Source: Planctomycetota bacterium (lineage in GTDB: Bacteria > Planctomycetota > Planctomycetia > Planctomycetales > Planctomycetaceae). From it: 64,000 bases of DNA. Position numbers and translations under genes: made by a program. Shown here one piece after another: positions 54,820 through 63,121 of this stretch; the stretch's first letter is position 1, and each line of letters starts with the position of its first letter. The stretch lies in assembly GCA_018242525.1 (NCBI GenBank), contig JAFEBS010000015.1, forward strand, positions 61,203 to 125,202, read 5' to 3'. Below the pieces are notes generated by a model that worked only from the letters and a program-made list of their open reading frames with translations, did no database searches and was not told the DNA's origin.

Positions 54820-57800
54820 GGCCGAGATCCCAACCGCATTCGCCTGCTGGGACCCGCACAACGTCGAATATCGCGGCGACTTCGACAGACATTGGTGTCG
54901 CGCGGTCCCCACGATCCTTGAGTATAGTCGATCGCGGCGCGGAGCGTTGGATGCGAACCTGACCCTGAAACTGGATCCGTTGTGCAAGTCGCTGAACGGT
55001 CAAGCTGCCCGCGGGATCGCTGCGGATCTTGTCCTGTTGAGCGGGGAGGCCGGTGCAAAGGCGGCAAACCAGTTGATCGCGCTAACACGGGGACTACTGA
55101 GTGGTGTTCAGGTCGCCAATCAACTCTCAGCCTGGAATCCCGGTTCCGACTTACCAGAAGACGCTTGCAGGTCACTGGAAAACTGTCTGAGCGAATACCA
55201 TCACGCATGGAATCTGAAATCCCCGATTGCCACGTTTGTCGATGGCCATCCGGCGGGAATCACTTCTGGCCGTGCGGCGGCGATCCTCGGCCGGTTCCAC
55301 GCAACTTTGCCACGGACGCCGCCCGAATGGTGGACGGAATCGAACTGGTTACTGGTTCATCGCCTGCTTTCCTTTCTGCTCGATGACCAGTTGCTTCCAC
55401 CGGCATGGCCAGAAGACCGCGTTCAGATGTTGCTGGTGACCAAGGATGATGACGGAAAATACAGTGGCCTGACGGTCCCGATCTCTACCGGGGTTTACGA
55501 GGAAGGTTATCCATCTCCCTACCTGGACCCGATCGCACTGGGAGTCACGGTGCTCGACGAAGAGATGCTGGACAGTCTGCGGATCGCCGCACGGATCTGT
55601 CGTCCCCCGTTGGCCCGTGGCTCAGGCCTCGCCAACGGGCGCTCGCTGCGAATCAGTCCGCAACCGGGACTGCGCAACCTGCTGGTTCTTCAAGGAGATT
55701 CCGCCGGCGGCCTGGTGACGCTCGCCGCTTATGCCTCGGCCTCGGGTGAGAAGTATCGATTGAATAGGAATTCCACAGCCTCGTTTGCGCTGCAGGTGCA
55801 GGAATCGCAACGCGAACGGCTGCTCCCTGAGGATATCCGCCTGGGGCCGGTCGATTCTGAATGCATCGAAGCCAAACTCCAGGCCGCCTGTGAAGACAAA
55901 CTGACCCAGGTCTTCCTGCACGGCTCTCAATCCAGCGGACCACCGGGAGCCGAATCCCCCTGGCGGGATTGGGTGCCGCGACTGCGGTTGAAGGTACATG
56001 TCATCCCGGTCGGTCCCACCACTGACGACAGCCTCGAAACAGGACCGGGCGATCCGTCCGCCGTCACGCGCAGCTCTGCCGTCGCCACGCTGCTGGAAAT
56101 GATTGACCTGATGACGGGTGATGAACGGATGGAACGCGCCGTGGCAACCGTCGCGGCACAGTCAGTGGAGGACTGGAAGATAATCCGAGCGGGGCAATCC
56201 GCCGATACGGGGGAGAATCATCATCTGGACCTGTTCATCCCGCCGGGAGTTTCCATAGTGGCGTTCGACGAAGATCTGCCGGACACGCCTGGCACCACTC
56301 CTGACTGGGCGATTGAGCGAAAGCCACGGCGCGATGCGAAGCGGCAACAGCGCCGTCGAAAATCTCGTCGTCGCTTTCCCGTCAAAGGCGGATTCAAAAC
56401 GCTGTTGAATCATTTTTTTATGAACAAGAATCGACGTCTGGTCGTGACGGAGGATGCGGGAGCGGGAAAAACCGTCGTCAGTTGGTGGATCCGCGCGCTG
56501 TTGTGCAACCGAACCAATCCCTGTCTGGTCGTGCGCCACGAAGGAGTGTTGCCCGAAGATTTGCGCGGATCCCTGGAATCCGTGGTCAGAGAGGCGTGCG
56601 TTCAGAACGGGGTGAATGCCACCGATCTTATCGGCGCGCTCCTTCAACAACGTCGCATCGTCGTTATCCTGGACGCTCTCGATCAGGCGTCGCCTGAAAC
56701 CGTGAAGCAGCTTGAACATCTTGACAAGCTGGGGAGCGAGCACGAATTGTCCCGACTCCGGTGGATTGTGACCAGTCGGAGCCACGCGGTGGCGGCGAAG
56801 CGATCGAACCTGTTCCGCGCCTGGCAAATGGCGCGCATCGAATTGTTCGGTCCTAAACGTCGGGAAGCCTATCGGCAACAACTCTTCGCGCGCCATGAGC
56901 GGTATTCCGCGTTGTGGCAGCAATTGATTCCAGATGAATCTGCCGTCGCGGATCTGATTCGCTTTCCTCTCGTTTTGCAGATGGTTCGCGAACTGGTTCA
57001 GGAGGCGGCCCGCAATGGTTCTCGTTTGAAGGCGTTGCGGAATCGGGGTGATCTCTATTGGAGGATTTCGCAACTGCTGATGGAGCGCGCGTTCAAAAAG
57101 ACCGAACGCGAAATGCGGGCCGGGGATCTCCCAGGCCTTGTGGAAGTCACCGCCTGCTTTGGCATCGAAATGATGCTCACCACGCGGAAGCAATTTGGCT
57201 TCCGGGTCCCGAGCGGATTGATTCGCCGTGTCAAACAGGACGCCCGGCGACGATTCCTTGGCAGTGAAGACGAATGGAATCGATGCCTGGAACTACTGCA
57301 GGATACGCATTTCACCGACCGCAGCATGCTGCTGTCGGAAACCGGAGTCAATCCCGAACTGTCATTCCGTAGCCTGAAGATGATGGAATTTGCCGCCGGG
57401 GTTTACCTGGCGCAGTTTGCAACGACCAGCATCCGATCGGAACTCGCCCCCCAGGTCGGCGATAGCTTGTGGTACTGGCCCTTCCGCTTCGCACTGGAAT
57501 TGCCATCCATGCGAGTACGAAGATCCGAAGTTGCGGCATTTCGCCGGGAAGCCTTGATCAATTCCATTGTTCCGCTCTTTCGGCGTCCTGAAGAGAATGT
57601 TCGTCCGACAGAACTCATGTACCGCGCCGCCATGATGTTCCAGGATCACCCGGAAATGCGGGCGGACTGGAACGACATCCTGACAGAATACCGGCAGCAG
57701 TTCCTGGAGATCCTGCGCGGGACGGATCCGACGCGCGCCAGGCGGGCTGCCGAGCTTTTGACCGATGACGACGTTCAGTCTCTGGTCGCCACCGGCCAGA

Positions 57801-58645
57801 CGGGGGCCTGGACGTTCGAGCAGTTGCGTCCCGATCCGGCGAAGTTCCCGACGTATCATCTGTGTTGCGATGCGAAGAATCCCGAAGTGCTCTCCTTCTG
57901 GATGGGCGAAGGTAAACCTGCCGACTGGCACGCGGTCACAACGCCATCGTTTCATATGGCCCCAACCTGCGTTACCCGAGCCCAGCATCGGCTGTTTGAT
58001 CCACGGCGTGAACATTGTCACTCGGAAGGAGGGTATTCCATCAAGGCGATCGCTCCTGAGGAGGATTGTCCGATGATTTATCTGAATTTCTTCGACGCGT
58101 GGTGCCTGGCCCTGTGGCTGGGTGACAATTACCGGTTGCCAAGCGAAGTCGAATGGGAAGGTGCCGCTTGGGGCGGTATTGATCGAAAGTGCCCCGAACA
58201 TCTCAACAGCGTCATCGGTGTTCCCCCCTACAACGATTCTTTCACATCGGATCAGGTCAATTTTAATGGGAACCAACCACTTTCCCACCAGAAATCCGCG
58301 TCCCTGCAACGCACATTACCCGTGCGATGGGACCAGACGCGTCGCGCGGCCGGGCTGACTGGGAAAACTGTCGATTTGCTGCCGAAGGAGTATCAGCCGA
58401 ATGGCTTTCAGCTCTGGCACATGAGCGGTAACGTGTGGGAATGGTGCCGAACTCCCTGGTATTCGGAATTGGCGGATTCGTTACGAGACAATGACAGTGC
58501 AAACTCCAGATTTTCGGATCTCGTTTGCGTTCGTGGCGGCTCCTGGATCTACGTCGCCTGGTACTCCCCTTGTTCGTTCCGGTACAGGATCGCTCCCGTC
58601 AATCGGAACTACGACATTGGAGTTCGATTGACCAGGACCAAGTAG
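54806..58645 (+). CDS. DGR target protein 2: Lon-like / NACHT ATPase / FGE-fold variable receptor
   Basis: A 1279-residue paralog of target 1 in architecture. About 170-375 resemble a Lon (S16) fold: LRNLLVLQGDSAGGLVTLAA with Ser299 in the GxSAG motif and CIEAKLQAACEDKLTQVFL with Lys357. A NACHT-type ATPase covers about 540-780: Walker A TEDAGAGKT (Lys555), Walker B RRIVVILDALDQ, and LRWIVTSRSHAV. A helical region follows. The FGE-sulfatase/C-type-lectin domain at about 1020-1279 has YRLPSEVEWEGAAWGG, NGFQLWHMSGNVWEWC and CVRGGSW. Codons 1238-1277 are VR2. Catalytic cysteines of true FGE are absent, so ligand binding is expected. CGGAG seven bases upstream supports the start. Confidence 0.9.
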   Translation: MTLSEAEIPTAFACWDPHNVEYRGDFDRHWCRAVPTILEYSRSRRGALDANLTLKLDPLCKSLNGQAARGIAADLVLLSGEAGAKAANQLIALTRGLLSGVQVANQLSAWNPGSDLPEDACRSLENCLSEYHHAWNLKSPIATFVDGHPAGITSGRAAAILGRFHATLPRTPPEWWTESNWLLVHRLLSFLLDDQLLPPAWPEDRVQMLLVTKDDDGKYSGLTVPISTGVYEEGYPSPYLDPIALGVTVLDEEMLDSLRIAARICRPPLARGSGLANGRSLRISPQPGLRNLLVLQGDSAGGLVTLAAYASASGEKYRLNRNSTASFALQVQESQRERLLPEDIRLGPVDSECIEAKLQAACEDKLTQVFLHGSQSSGPPGAESPWRDWVPRLRLKVHVIPVGPTTDDSLETGPGDPSAVTRSSAVATLLEMIDLMTGDERMERAVATVAAQSVEDWKIIRAGQSADTGENHHLDLFIPPGVSIVAFDEDLPDTPGTTPDWAIERKPRRDAKRQQRRRKSRRRFPVKGGFKTLLNHFFMNKNRRLVVTEDAGAGKTVVSWWIRALLCNRTNPCLVVRHEGVLPEDLRGSLESVVREACVQNGVNATDLIGALLQQRRIVVILDALDQASPETVKQLEHLDKLGSEHELSRLRWIVTSRSHAVAAKRSNLFRAWQMARIELFGPKRREAYRQQLFARHERYSALWQQLIPDESAVADLIRFPLVLQMVRELVQEAARNGSRLKALRNRGDLYWRISQLLMERAFKKTEREMRAGDLPGLVEVTACFGIEMMLTTRKQFGFRVPSGLIRRVKQDARRRFLGSEDEWNRCLELLQDTHFTDRSMLLSETGVNPELSFRSLKMMEFAAGVYLAQFATTSIRSELAPQVGDSLWYWPFRFALELPSMRVRRSEVAAFRREALINSIVPLFRRPEENVRPTELMYRAAMMFQDHPEMRADWNDILTEYRQQFLEILRGTDPTRARRAAELLTDDDVQSLVATGQTGAWTFEQLRPDPAKFPTYHLCCDAKNPEVLSFWMGEGKPADWHAVTTPSFHMAPTCVTRAQHRLFDPRREHCHSEGGYSIKAIAPEEDCPMIYLNFFDAWCLALWLGDNYRLPSEVEWEGAAWGGIDRKCPEHLNSVIGVPPYNDSFTSDQVNFNGNQPLSHQKSASLQRTLPVRWDQTRRAAGLTGKTVDLLPKEYQPNGFQLWHMSGNVWEWCRTPWYSELADSLRDNDSANSRFSDLVCVRGGSWIYVAWYSPCSFRYRIAPVNRNYDIGVRLTRTK
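58517..58635 (+). repeat. DGR variable repeat 2 (VR2)
   Basis: 119 bases colinear with the template. All 20 differences are at template adenines: 15 A to T, 3 A to G, 2 A to C. Codons read DLVCVRGGSWIYVAWYSPCS against the template's NNVCVRGGSWNNNARNTQCS. The last 20 bases (ATTGGAGTTCGATTGACCAG) equal the template, as expected for the initiation site of homing. Confidence 0.97.
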
Positions 58646-58698
58646 CACTTTCCCCTTTGTCTCTCTTGCCCTCTGCCTTCTGTCTTCTACCTTATACT

Positions 58699-58719
58699 GC
58701 GACACGCGCAGCGTGGCGC
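58699..58719 (+). other. GC-rich hairpin after VR2
   Basis: Same 21 bases as after VR1 (GCGACACGC-GCA-GCGTGGCGC). The spacer from the stop codon to it is pyrimidine-rich in both copies. Probably part of the target-recognition structure. Confidence 0.75.
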
Positions 58720-58738
58720 ACGCGTTGAAAAACCACCG

Positions 58739-59107
58739 ATGCAAAAACCTGATGAACTTCCCATCATTCGTGCGTGGTATGAATTCCTGATCTGGATCGT
58801 TCCCAAGATCGAAAAGTTTCCGCGGAACTTGCGATTTACCTTGGGAGAACGTCTGGAACAACGGATCCTCGCCGTCCTGGAAACATTGATTCGAGCCCGT
58901 TACTCGCGCAACCGCCTGAATCTGTTGGAAGCGGCTAATACGGAACTCGACGTCATCCTGTACCTGCTGCGAGCCGCCCATGACCTGAAAGCACTCCCTA
59001 CGCGAGCGTACGGGATGACCTCTGAAAAGTTGCTTGAGATCGGCGTCCAGCTTGGAGGCTGGAAACGGGCCAGCCAACCACGATGCGGAACGGACCATGA
59101 AACGTAA
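58739..59107 (+). CDS. avd: Avd-like accessory protein of the DGR
   Basis: A 122-residue all-helical protein (PIIRAWYEFLIWIVPKIEKF, RFTLGERLEQRILAVLETLI, LNLLEAANTELDVILYLLRA). This matches the four-helix-bundle Avd family, which forms a pentamer that binds the RT and template RNA and is required for mutagenic cDNA synthesis. It lies between target 2 and the RT, whose start overlaps its end by 11 bases. The start follows the downstream hairpin of VR2 and has no strong ribosome site. Confidence 0.9.
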   Translation: MQKPDELPIIRAWYEFLIWIVPKIEKFPRNLRFTLGERLEQRILAVLETLIRARYSRNRLNLLEAANTELDVILYLLRAAHDLKALPTRAYGMTSEKLLEIGVQLGGWKRASQPRCGTDHET

Positions 59108-60164
59108 AGGCCAGCTGTGGGAGGAACTCGTCTCATTTGACAATCTCTATCGCGCCTACCGGAAGGCACGTCGGGGAAAACGAAATCTGCCTTCCGTCGA
59201 ACGATTTGAATTTCACCGCGAGATAGAACTTGCCAGATTGCGCGACGAACTGATCGGCGGAACCTATCAGCCGGGCGCCTATCGGACATTCCTGTTGCAC
59301 GACACGAAGCCGCGGATGATCAGCGCGGCCCCGTTCCGAGATCGAATCATCCATCACAGCCTGTGCAACGTGGTGGAGCCCATTTTTGAAAAGACGTTTA
59401 TCTTCGACAGTTATGCCAGCCGTCCGGGGAAGGGAACGCATCGGGCGATCCGTCGTTACCAGGCTTTTGCCCGCGACAATGCCTACGTCTTGAAATGTGA
59501 TGTTCGACAATTCTTTCCCAGCATCGACCATCACATCCTGAAGTCCCGGCTGGCGCGCAAGATCAAGGATCCCCGCGTTCTTCACCTGGCGCATTTGATC
59601 ATCGACAATTCGAACCCGCAGGCAGACGTCCACGGTTTCTTTCCCGGCGATGATCTTTTCACGGCACACGAACGCCGACGGGGAATGCCGATTGGCAACC
59701 AGACCAGCCAGTTTTTTGGAAACGTCTATCTCGACGCGCTCGACCATTTTGTGAAAGAGACACTCGGTTGCCGGTGTTACCTGCGCTACGTCGACGACTT
59801 CGTGATTCTGGACGATGACAAGAGACGACTGGCCGATATCCGGGATCGGATTGAAGAGTTTTTGCAGTCGATGCGACTTTGGCTGCATCCTCGGAAACGG
59901 ACCATCAGCCGAACGGCCGACGGCATTCGACTGCTCGGATTTCGAGTCTGGCCGGGCCGGATCTGGATCTGTCAGGATTATCTGAAGAAAGTACGTCGGC
60001 GATTCCGAAGACAGCAAGCCGAGTTTCGAGAGGGAACGCTGGAGTTCAGTGACCTCAGGCAACGCATGCAGGCGTGGCTGGGGCATGTCCGGATGTCTTC
60101 CAGCAAACGCTTCCGGACGAACTTGCTGCGTGATATCGTCTTCCAGCGGGCAGTGACCGAATAA
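59097..60164 (+). CDS. DGR reverse transcriptase
   Basis: A 355-residue RT. Motifs in order: MKRKGQLWEELVSFDNLYRA at the start, RPGKGTHRAIRRYQ (motif 2), VLKCDVRQFFPSIDHH with catalytic Asp (motif 3), RRGMPIGNQTSQFFGNVYLD (motif 4, with the DGR-typical SQ after the IGxxx at about residue 199-205), and YLRYVDDFVIL with YVDD at 231-234 (motif 5). Group II intron-specific domains are absent. The start at 59097 overlaps avd by 11 bases. It copies the template RNA and misincorporates opposite adenines. The gene's stop codon lies inside the template repeat. Confidence 0.96.
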   Translation: MKRKGQLWEELVSFDNLYRAYRKARRGKRNLPSVERFEFHREIELARLRDELIGGTYQPGAYRTFLLHDTKPRMISAAPFRDRIIHHSLCNVVEPIFEKTFIFDSYASRPGKGTHRAIRRYQAFARDNAYVLKCDVRQFFPSIDHHILKSRLARKIKDPRVLHLAHLIIDNSNPQADVHGFFPGDDLFTAHERRRGMPIGNQTSQFFGNVYLDALDHFVKETLGCRCYLRYVDDFVILDDDKRRLADIRDRIEEFLQSMRLWLHPRKRTISRTADGIRLLGFRVWPGRIWICQDYLKKVRRRFRRQQAEFREGTLEFSDLRQRMQAWLGHVRMSSSKRFRTNLLRDIVFQRAVTE

Positions 60165-60278
60165 CGTTTGCGTTCGTGGCGGCTCCTGGAACAACAACGC
60201 CAGGAACACCCAATGTTCGAACCGGAACAGGAACGCACCCGACAATCGGAACAACAACATTGGAGTTCGATTGACCAG
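60160..60278 (+). repeat. DGR template repeat (TR)
   Basis: 119 bases overlapping the RT stop (60162-60164). In the target frame it reads as Asn-rich codons (NNVCVRGGSWNNNARNTQCS, then NRNRNAPDNRNNNIGVRL), with AAC codons at 12 positions, the usual form of a C-type-lectin TR. No difference from either variable repeat falls on a non-adenine. Confidence 0.97.
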
Positions 60279-60370
60279 CACAGCACGGCGGGATTCCGCT
60301 GACGAGAGTTTCGTGGTTTACGCATCACGAAAGAGTGTCGTTGTGCAGTCCAAGGCCACTCGCCCAGTGT

Positions 60371-60444
60371 CGCCAGTTCGATCTGGCGGCCAAATGATCG
60401 CGGGCGAATGGGGGCTGGTAACGCAAGTGAACGTCCCCGTTCGC
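60371..60444. terminator. Two hairpins between TR and the coupling-protein gene
   Basis: CGCCAG-TTCGAT-CTGGCG at 60371-60388, then GCGAATGGGG (60404-60413) pairing with CCCCGTTCGC (60435-60444), one G-T position. They lie between the converging DGR operon and the leftward ATPase gene and could terminate either transcript or shape the template RNA; no T run is present. Confidence 0.4.
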
Positions 60445-60503
60445 TGTGATCCTGCTTCGGCGTAGCCGCGCGGTGACTGGAGTCAACCAACGGGAGTCCC
60501 CGT

Positions 60504-61844
60504 TCATCGAATCAGGCCGCCCGTCACCTCCGCGTCAATGGCCACAGGATGCAGTTCATAACGGGGATTCGCCGAGAATCGGCCTGCGAAGGCCGCGTCC
60601 CGCAGATAGTTCAACTTGCGACATCGAACCGTTCCCGTCCCGCGCAGAAACAGGGCCTGTTCGTCGGCAGGCAGGTTCGCCAGTTCGCGAGGCGGAACTC
60701 CCAGGACGTGATTCCAGGTTTCCGCCATCTGGTGATTGGCAACCCCGAAGACCTGGATTGCCCCACTGTTGTTCAAAATACTTTCGAAATCATTGGTATA
60801 GACCTGTCGAATCTGTGACAGATCCTGCCAGAAGGTGTGACAGATCAACCCCGATCCACGCAGCAAGGTGATCGCCTGCCGCAGCGCCGGCAGTTCACCC
60901 AGACTGGCGGTTTCATCACAAATCAGCAATGTCTTGCGAGCGGGAATTCTCGGACGACGGCTGATCGTGGAAAGGATGACATGCAGCAGCAACCGGAGCA
61001 GCGTCCGATGAGAATCGAGATACCGGACGGGGAAGACCAGGAACAGGCTCAACGGTTCTGCGTCCGTCAACAGCGATTGCAATTCAAAGGTCGACGTCTC
61101 CAGGGTGGCCGCGACTAGCCGGCTGCCCAGTGATTTCACAAACGTCTGGGCCGTCGTGCGGATACAGGGACGCGTCTTGTCCGCGGGTGCCGTCAGGTAC
61201 GACACGAATTCATCGCGGGCCAGGCTGTCTGCGTTGACTTTTTTGCTGTCCAGAGCCACTGCCAGATCATAATCCAGGTCGTCCGCATGCAGCATGCGGC
61301 GCAAACGGGTCAAATGCCGCTGCTCGACAGGCTGCGTCCGGATGTAATCCAGCAGTCCGGCAATCAATCCCCGCCCGGTATCAGTCCAGTACATGTCCGA
61401 GGAAAACTCGTGCCCCTCGGACATCAGTGCCGCCAGCATCTCACACTCGACATCGCAATGAACACCGGGAAGTCCCAGGATGTCCAGCGGATTGATCGAA
61501 TCGCGTTCCGCCCCCGCAATCTCATGAAAGGGATCGAGCAGAACCACGCGCTGCCCCATCCGGCGACGGCAGTCCGCCCAGACTTGGAATGCCTCGCCCT
61601 TCAGATCGACAACAATCGTCGATCCAGTAAACGTGGCCAGGGCCGGCCCGACAACCGAAACGAATTTCCCGCTCCCGGTGGGTGCGCACGTCAGGACATG
61701 GGCGTCCCCCCGGTACACAAGCGGTGACGATTTGTGGTCCGTGAGACCCGTCTGAAATCCGACGCTTTTCCGGCAGGGATCTGTCCACCCCAGCCACAAG
61801 CCGTCGCCGATCGCGTTGTCATTCCCATTCAGCGAATCGTTCAT
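60504..61844 (-). CDS. VirD4/TraG-type coupling ATPase (orphan)
   Basis: A 446-residue cytoplasmic P-loop ATPase of the type IV coupling protein family. Walker A TCAPTGSGKFVSVVGPAL has Phe where GxGKGx is usual; SIVVDLKGEAFQ-like sequence follows, then LLICDETASLGELPALRQAI as Walker B with family signature, and QDLSQIRQVYTNDFESILNN. The N-terminal membrane helices of full VirD4 are absent. No relaxase, VirB or mating-pair genes are nearby, so it is an orphan; its natural substrate is unknown. Start after GGAG at 61844; ATG at 61883 is less supported. Confidence 0.85.
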   Translation of the reverse strand: MNDSLNGNDNAIGDGLWLGWTDPCRKSVGFQTGLTDHKSSPLVYRGDAHVLTCAPTGSGKFVSVVGPALATFTGSTIVVDLKGEAFQVWADCRRRMGQRVVLLDPFHEIAGAERDSINPLDILGLPGVHCDVECEMLAALMSEGHEFSSDMYWTDTGRGLIAGLLDYIRTQPVEQRHLTRLRRMLHADDLDYDLAVALDSKKVNADSLARDEFVSYLTAPADKTRPCIRTTAQTFVKSLGSRLVAATLETSTFELQSLLTDAEPLSLFLVFPVRYLDSHRTLLRLLLHVILSTISRRPRIPARKTLLICDETASLGELPALRQAITLLRGSGLICHTFWQDLSQIRQVYTNDFESILNNSGAIQVFGVANHQMAETWNHVLGVPPRELANLPADEQALFLRGTGTVRCRKLNYLRDAAFAGRFSANPRYELHPVAIDAEVTGGLIR

Positions 61845-62035
61845 GATGTTTCTCCAGATGTGACCGAAGTGACTTTGTCCCACTCGAGCAGTTCTTCGAA
61901 TCGCTGAGATGCTATGTCCCGCTGCCGCAGGAGGAACTCAAATCTCGGATTTCGGAGAGAAGACAACGGCCGGGTGACCCTGCACGTAGGATTCGCAGAG
62001 GCACCCGGCCTTGAGGAACTGGCGTCACGGGTCAT

Positions 62036-62881
62036 TCATTTCACGCGTCGGAGTTGGGCCAGCCCGTGGCGGTACTCATCGACGGTCACCGGACGACTGG
62101 TCGTCTCGCGACCTGGGGCAATACCTCGATCCAGCTTCTGTGTGGCACCAGGTGACGTTGGCTCCTGGCCGATCTGGTCCGACAATCCCTTCAGCATCTT
62201 GATCGAATCCTGGAAAACCGTGACGTAGGCGTTCAATCGTTTGACGAACGCCTCGACCTCCAGTCCCTCTTCTGTGGCGGGAATCGTCGAAATGAAATCC
62301 TTGACGTCGGCGATAAAGATGCGCGACTTGGCGACGAACTGCAGCTTGGTCGCCAGTTCCTTCTCCAGCGTGATGAGCGTCTTGTACTTGGCTTCGTAAC
62401 GTTCAGCCAGCTTATGGCTCGTGGCTGCGAAGTCGGCGTAATGACCTTTCAAACTCAGGTCATCGCTTTCAGTCGCTTTTTTCTCAAACGCAGCCGCCAC
62501 ACCGCGGAATGATGCCGGTGCCTGCGCCACCGCCTCGCGATAGAGCAACAGATCCGTCGTGATCTTTCCAAACGCATCCTGGATCGCCAGGGCTTCCTCG
62601 TCGAGATCCTGCAGGATCTCGTCAAAGTCCTGGGCAAACATTTTTTGCGTTTTGATCTCTTTCAGATCCAGTCCCTTCAATCGCTGTTCGGCCTCGGTCA
62701 ACCGACGACGTACACGTTCAGGCCACATTTCCAGATTGGCCCGCACCTTGCGCGAGTGTTCCAGCGGATCCACGGCGGAAGCCGCGGGCTCGGTCGCCGA
62801 GATCCGGGTCAGTTTCGGGGGCTCGCCGGGCGCCCCCGCGAACGCCGCACAGGGAAGCAGGTAAAGACCTGCGAGCGCCAC
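62036..62881 (-). CDS. Secreted coiled-coil protein, 5' end interrupted by a stop codon
   Basis: A 281-residue frame with helical, Lys/Glu-rich sequence (RRLTEAEQRLKGLDLKEIKT, EILQDLDEEALAIQDAFG). Upstream of GTG 62881 the frame continues with the start of a signal peptide: ATG at 62917 follows a strong GAGGAG site and reads MQK, then TGA (62908-62906), then INWSRLSTVALAGLYLL. The stop breaks the only strong start. One base change (CGA to TGA) would explain it. The truncated signal from 62881 may still work. Function unknown. Confidence 0.6.
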   Translation of the reverse strand: MALAGLYLLPCAAFAGAPGEPPKLTRISATEPAASAVDPLEHSRKVRANLEMWPERVRRRLTEAEQRLKGLDLKEIKTQKMFAQDFDEILQDLDEEALAIQDAFGKITTDLLLYREAVAQAPASFRGVAAAFEKKATESDDLSLKGHYADFAATSHKLAERYEAKYKTLITLEKELATKLQFVAKSRIFIADVKDFISTIPATEEGLEVEAFVKRLNAYVTVFQDSIKMLKGLSDQIGQEPTSPGATQKLDRGIAPGRETTSRPVTVDEYRHGLAQLRRVK

Positions 62882-62917
62882 GGTACTCAGTCGAGACCAG
62901 TTGATTCACTTCTGCAT

Positions 62918-63121
62918 GATCGACACTCCTCAAACAAAAACAGGAATTGGCCTGCCGGTCACGGCGACAAACAGGCATGAGACATCGACTTCGTGCACTC
63001 ACGCGTTCACAGCGCTTCCCCACAGGCGTCTTTTCATGCCACATTTCTGGCGAACGTGGCGACGACGATTGACGACGCGCCGAGTGCGCAGTGGTCGTTC
63101 CGAGAGTTGGTTGACACGAGA
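62918..63121. other. Intergenic region between the two secreted coiled-coil genes
   Basis: About 200 bases without a supported gene. It carries the GAGGAG ribosome site of the interrupted gene and presumably its promoter or a read-through from the gene on its right. No terminator hairpin is obvious. Confidence 0.35.

Noticed and set aside
60279..60503. A third variable repeat or second template
   Set aside because: No further match to the CGTGGCGGCTCCTGG core was seen in the window beyond VR1, VR2 and TR, reading by eye.
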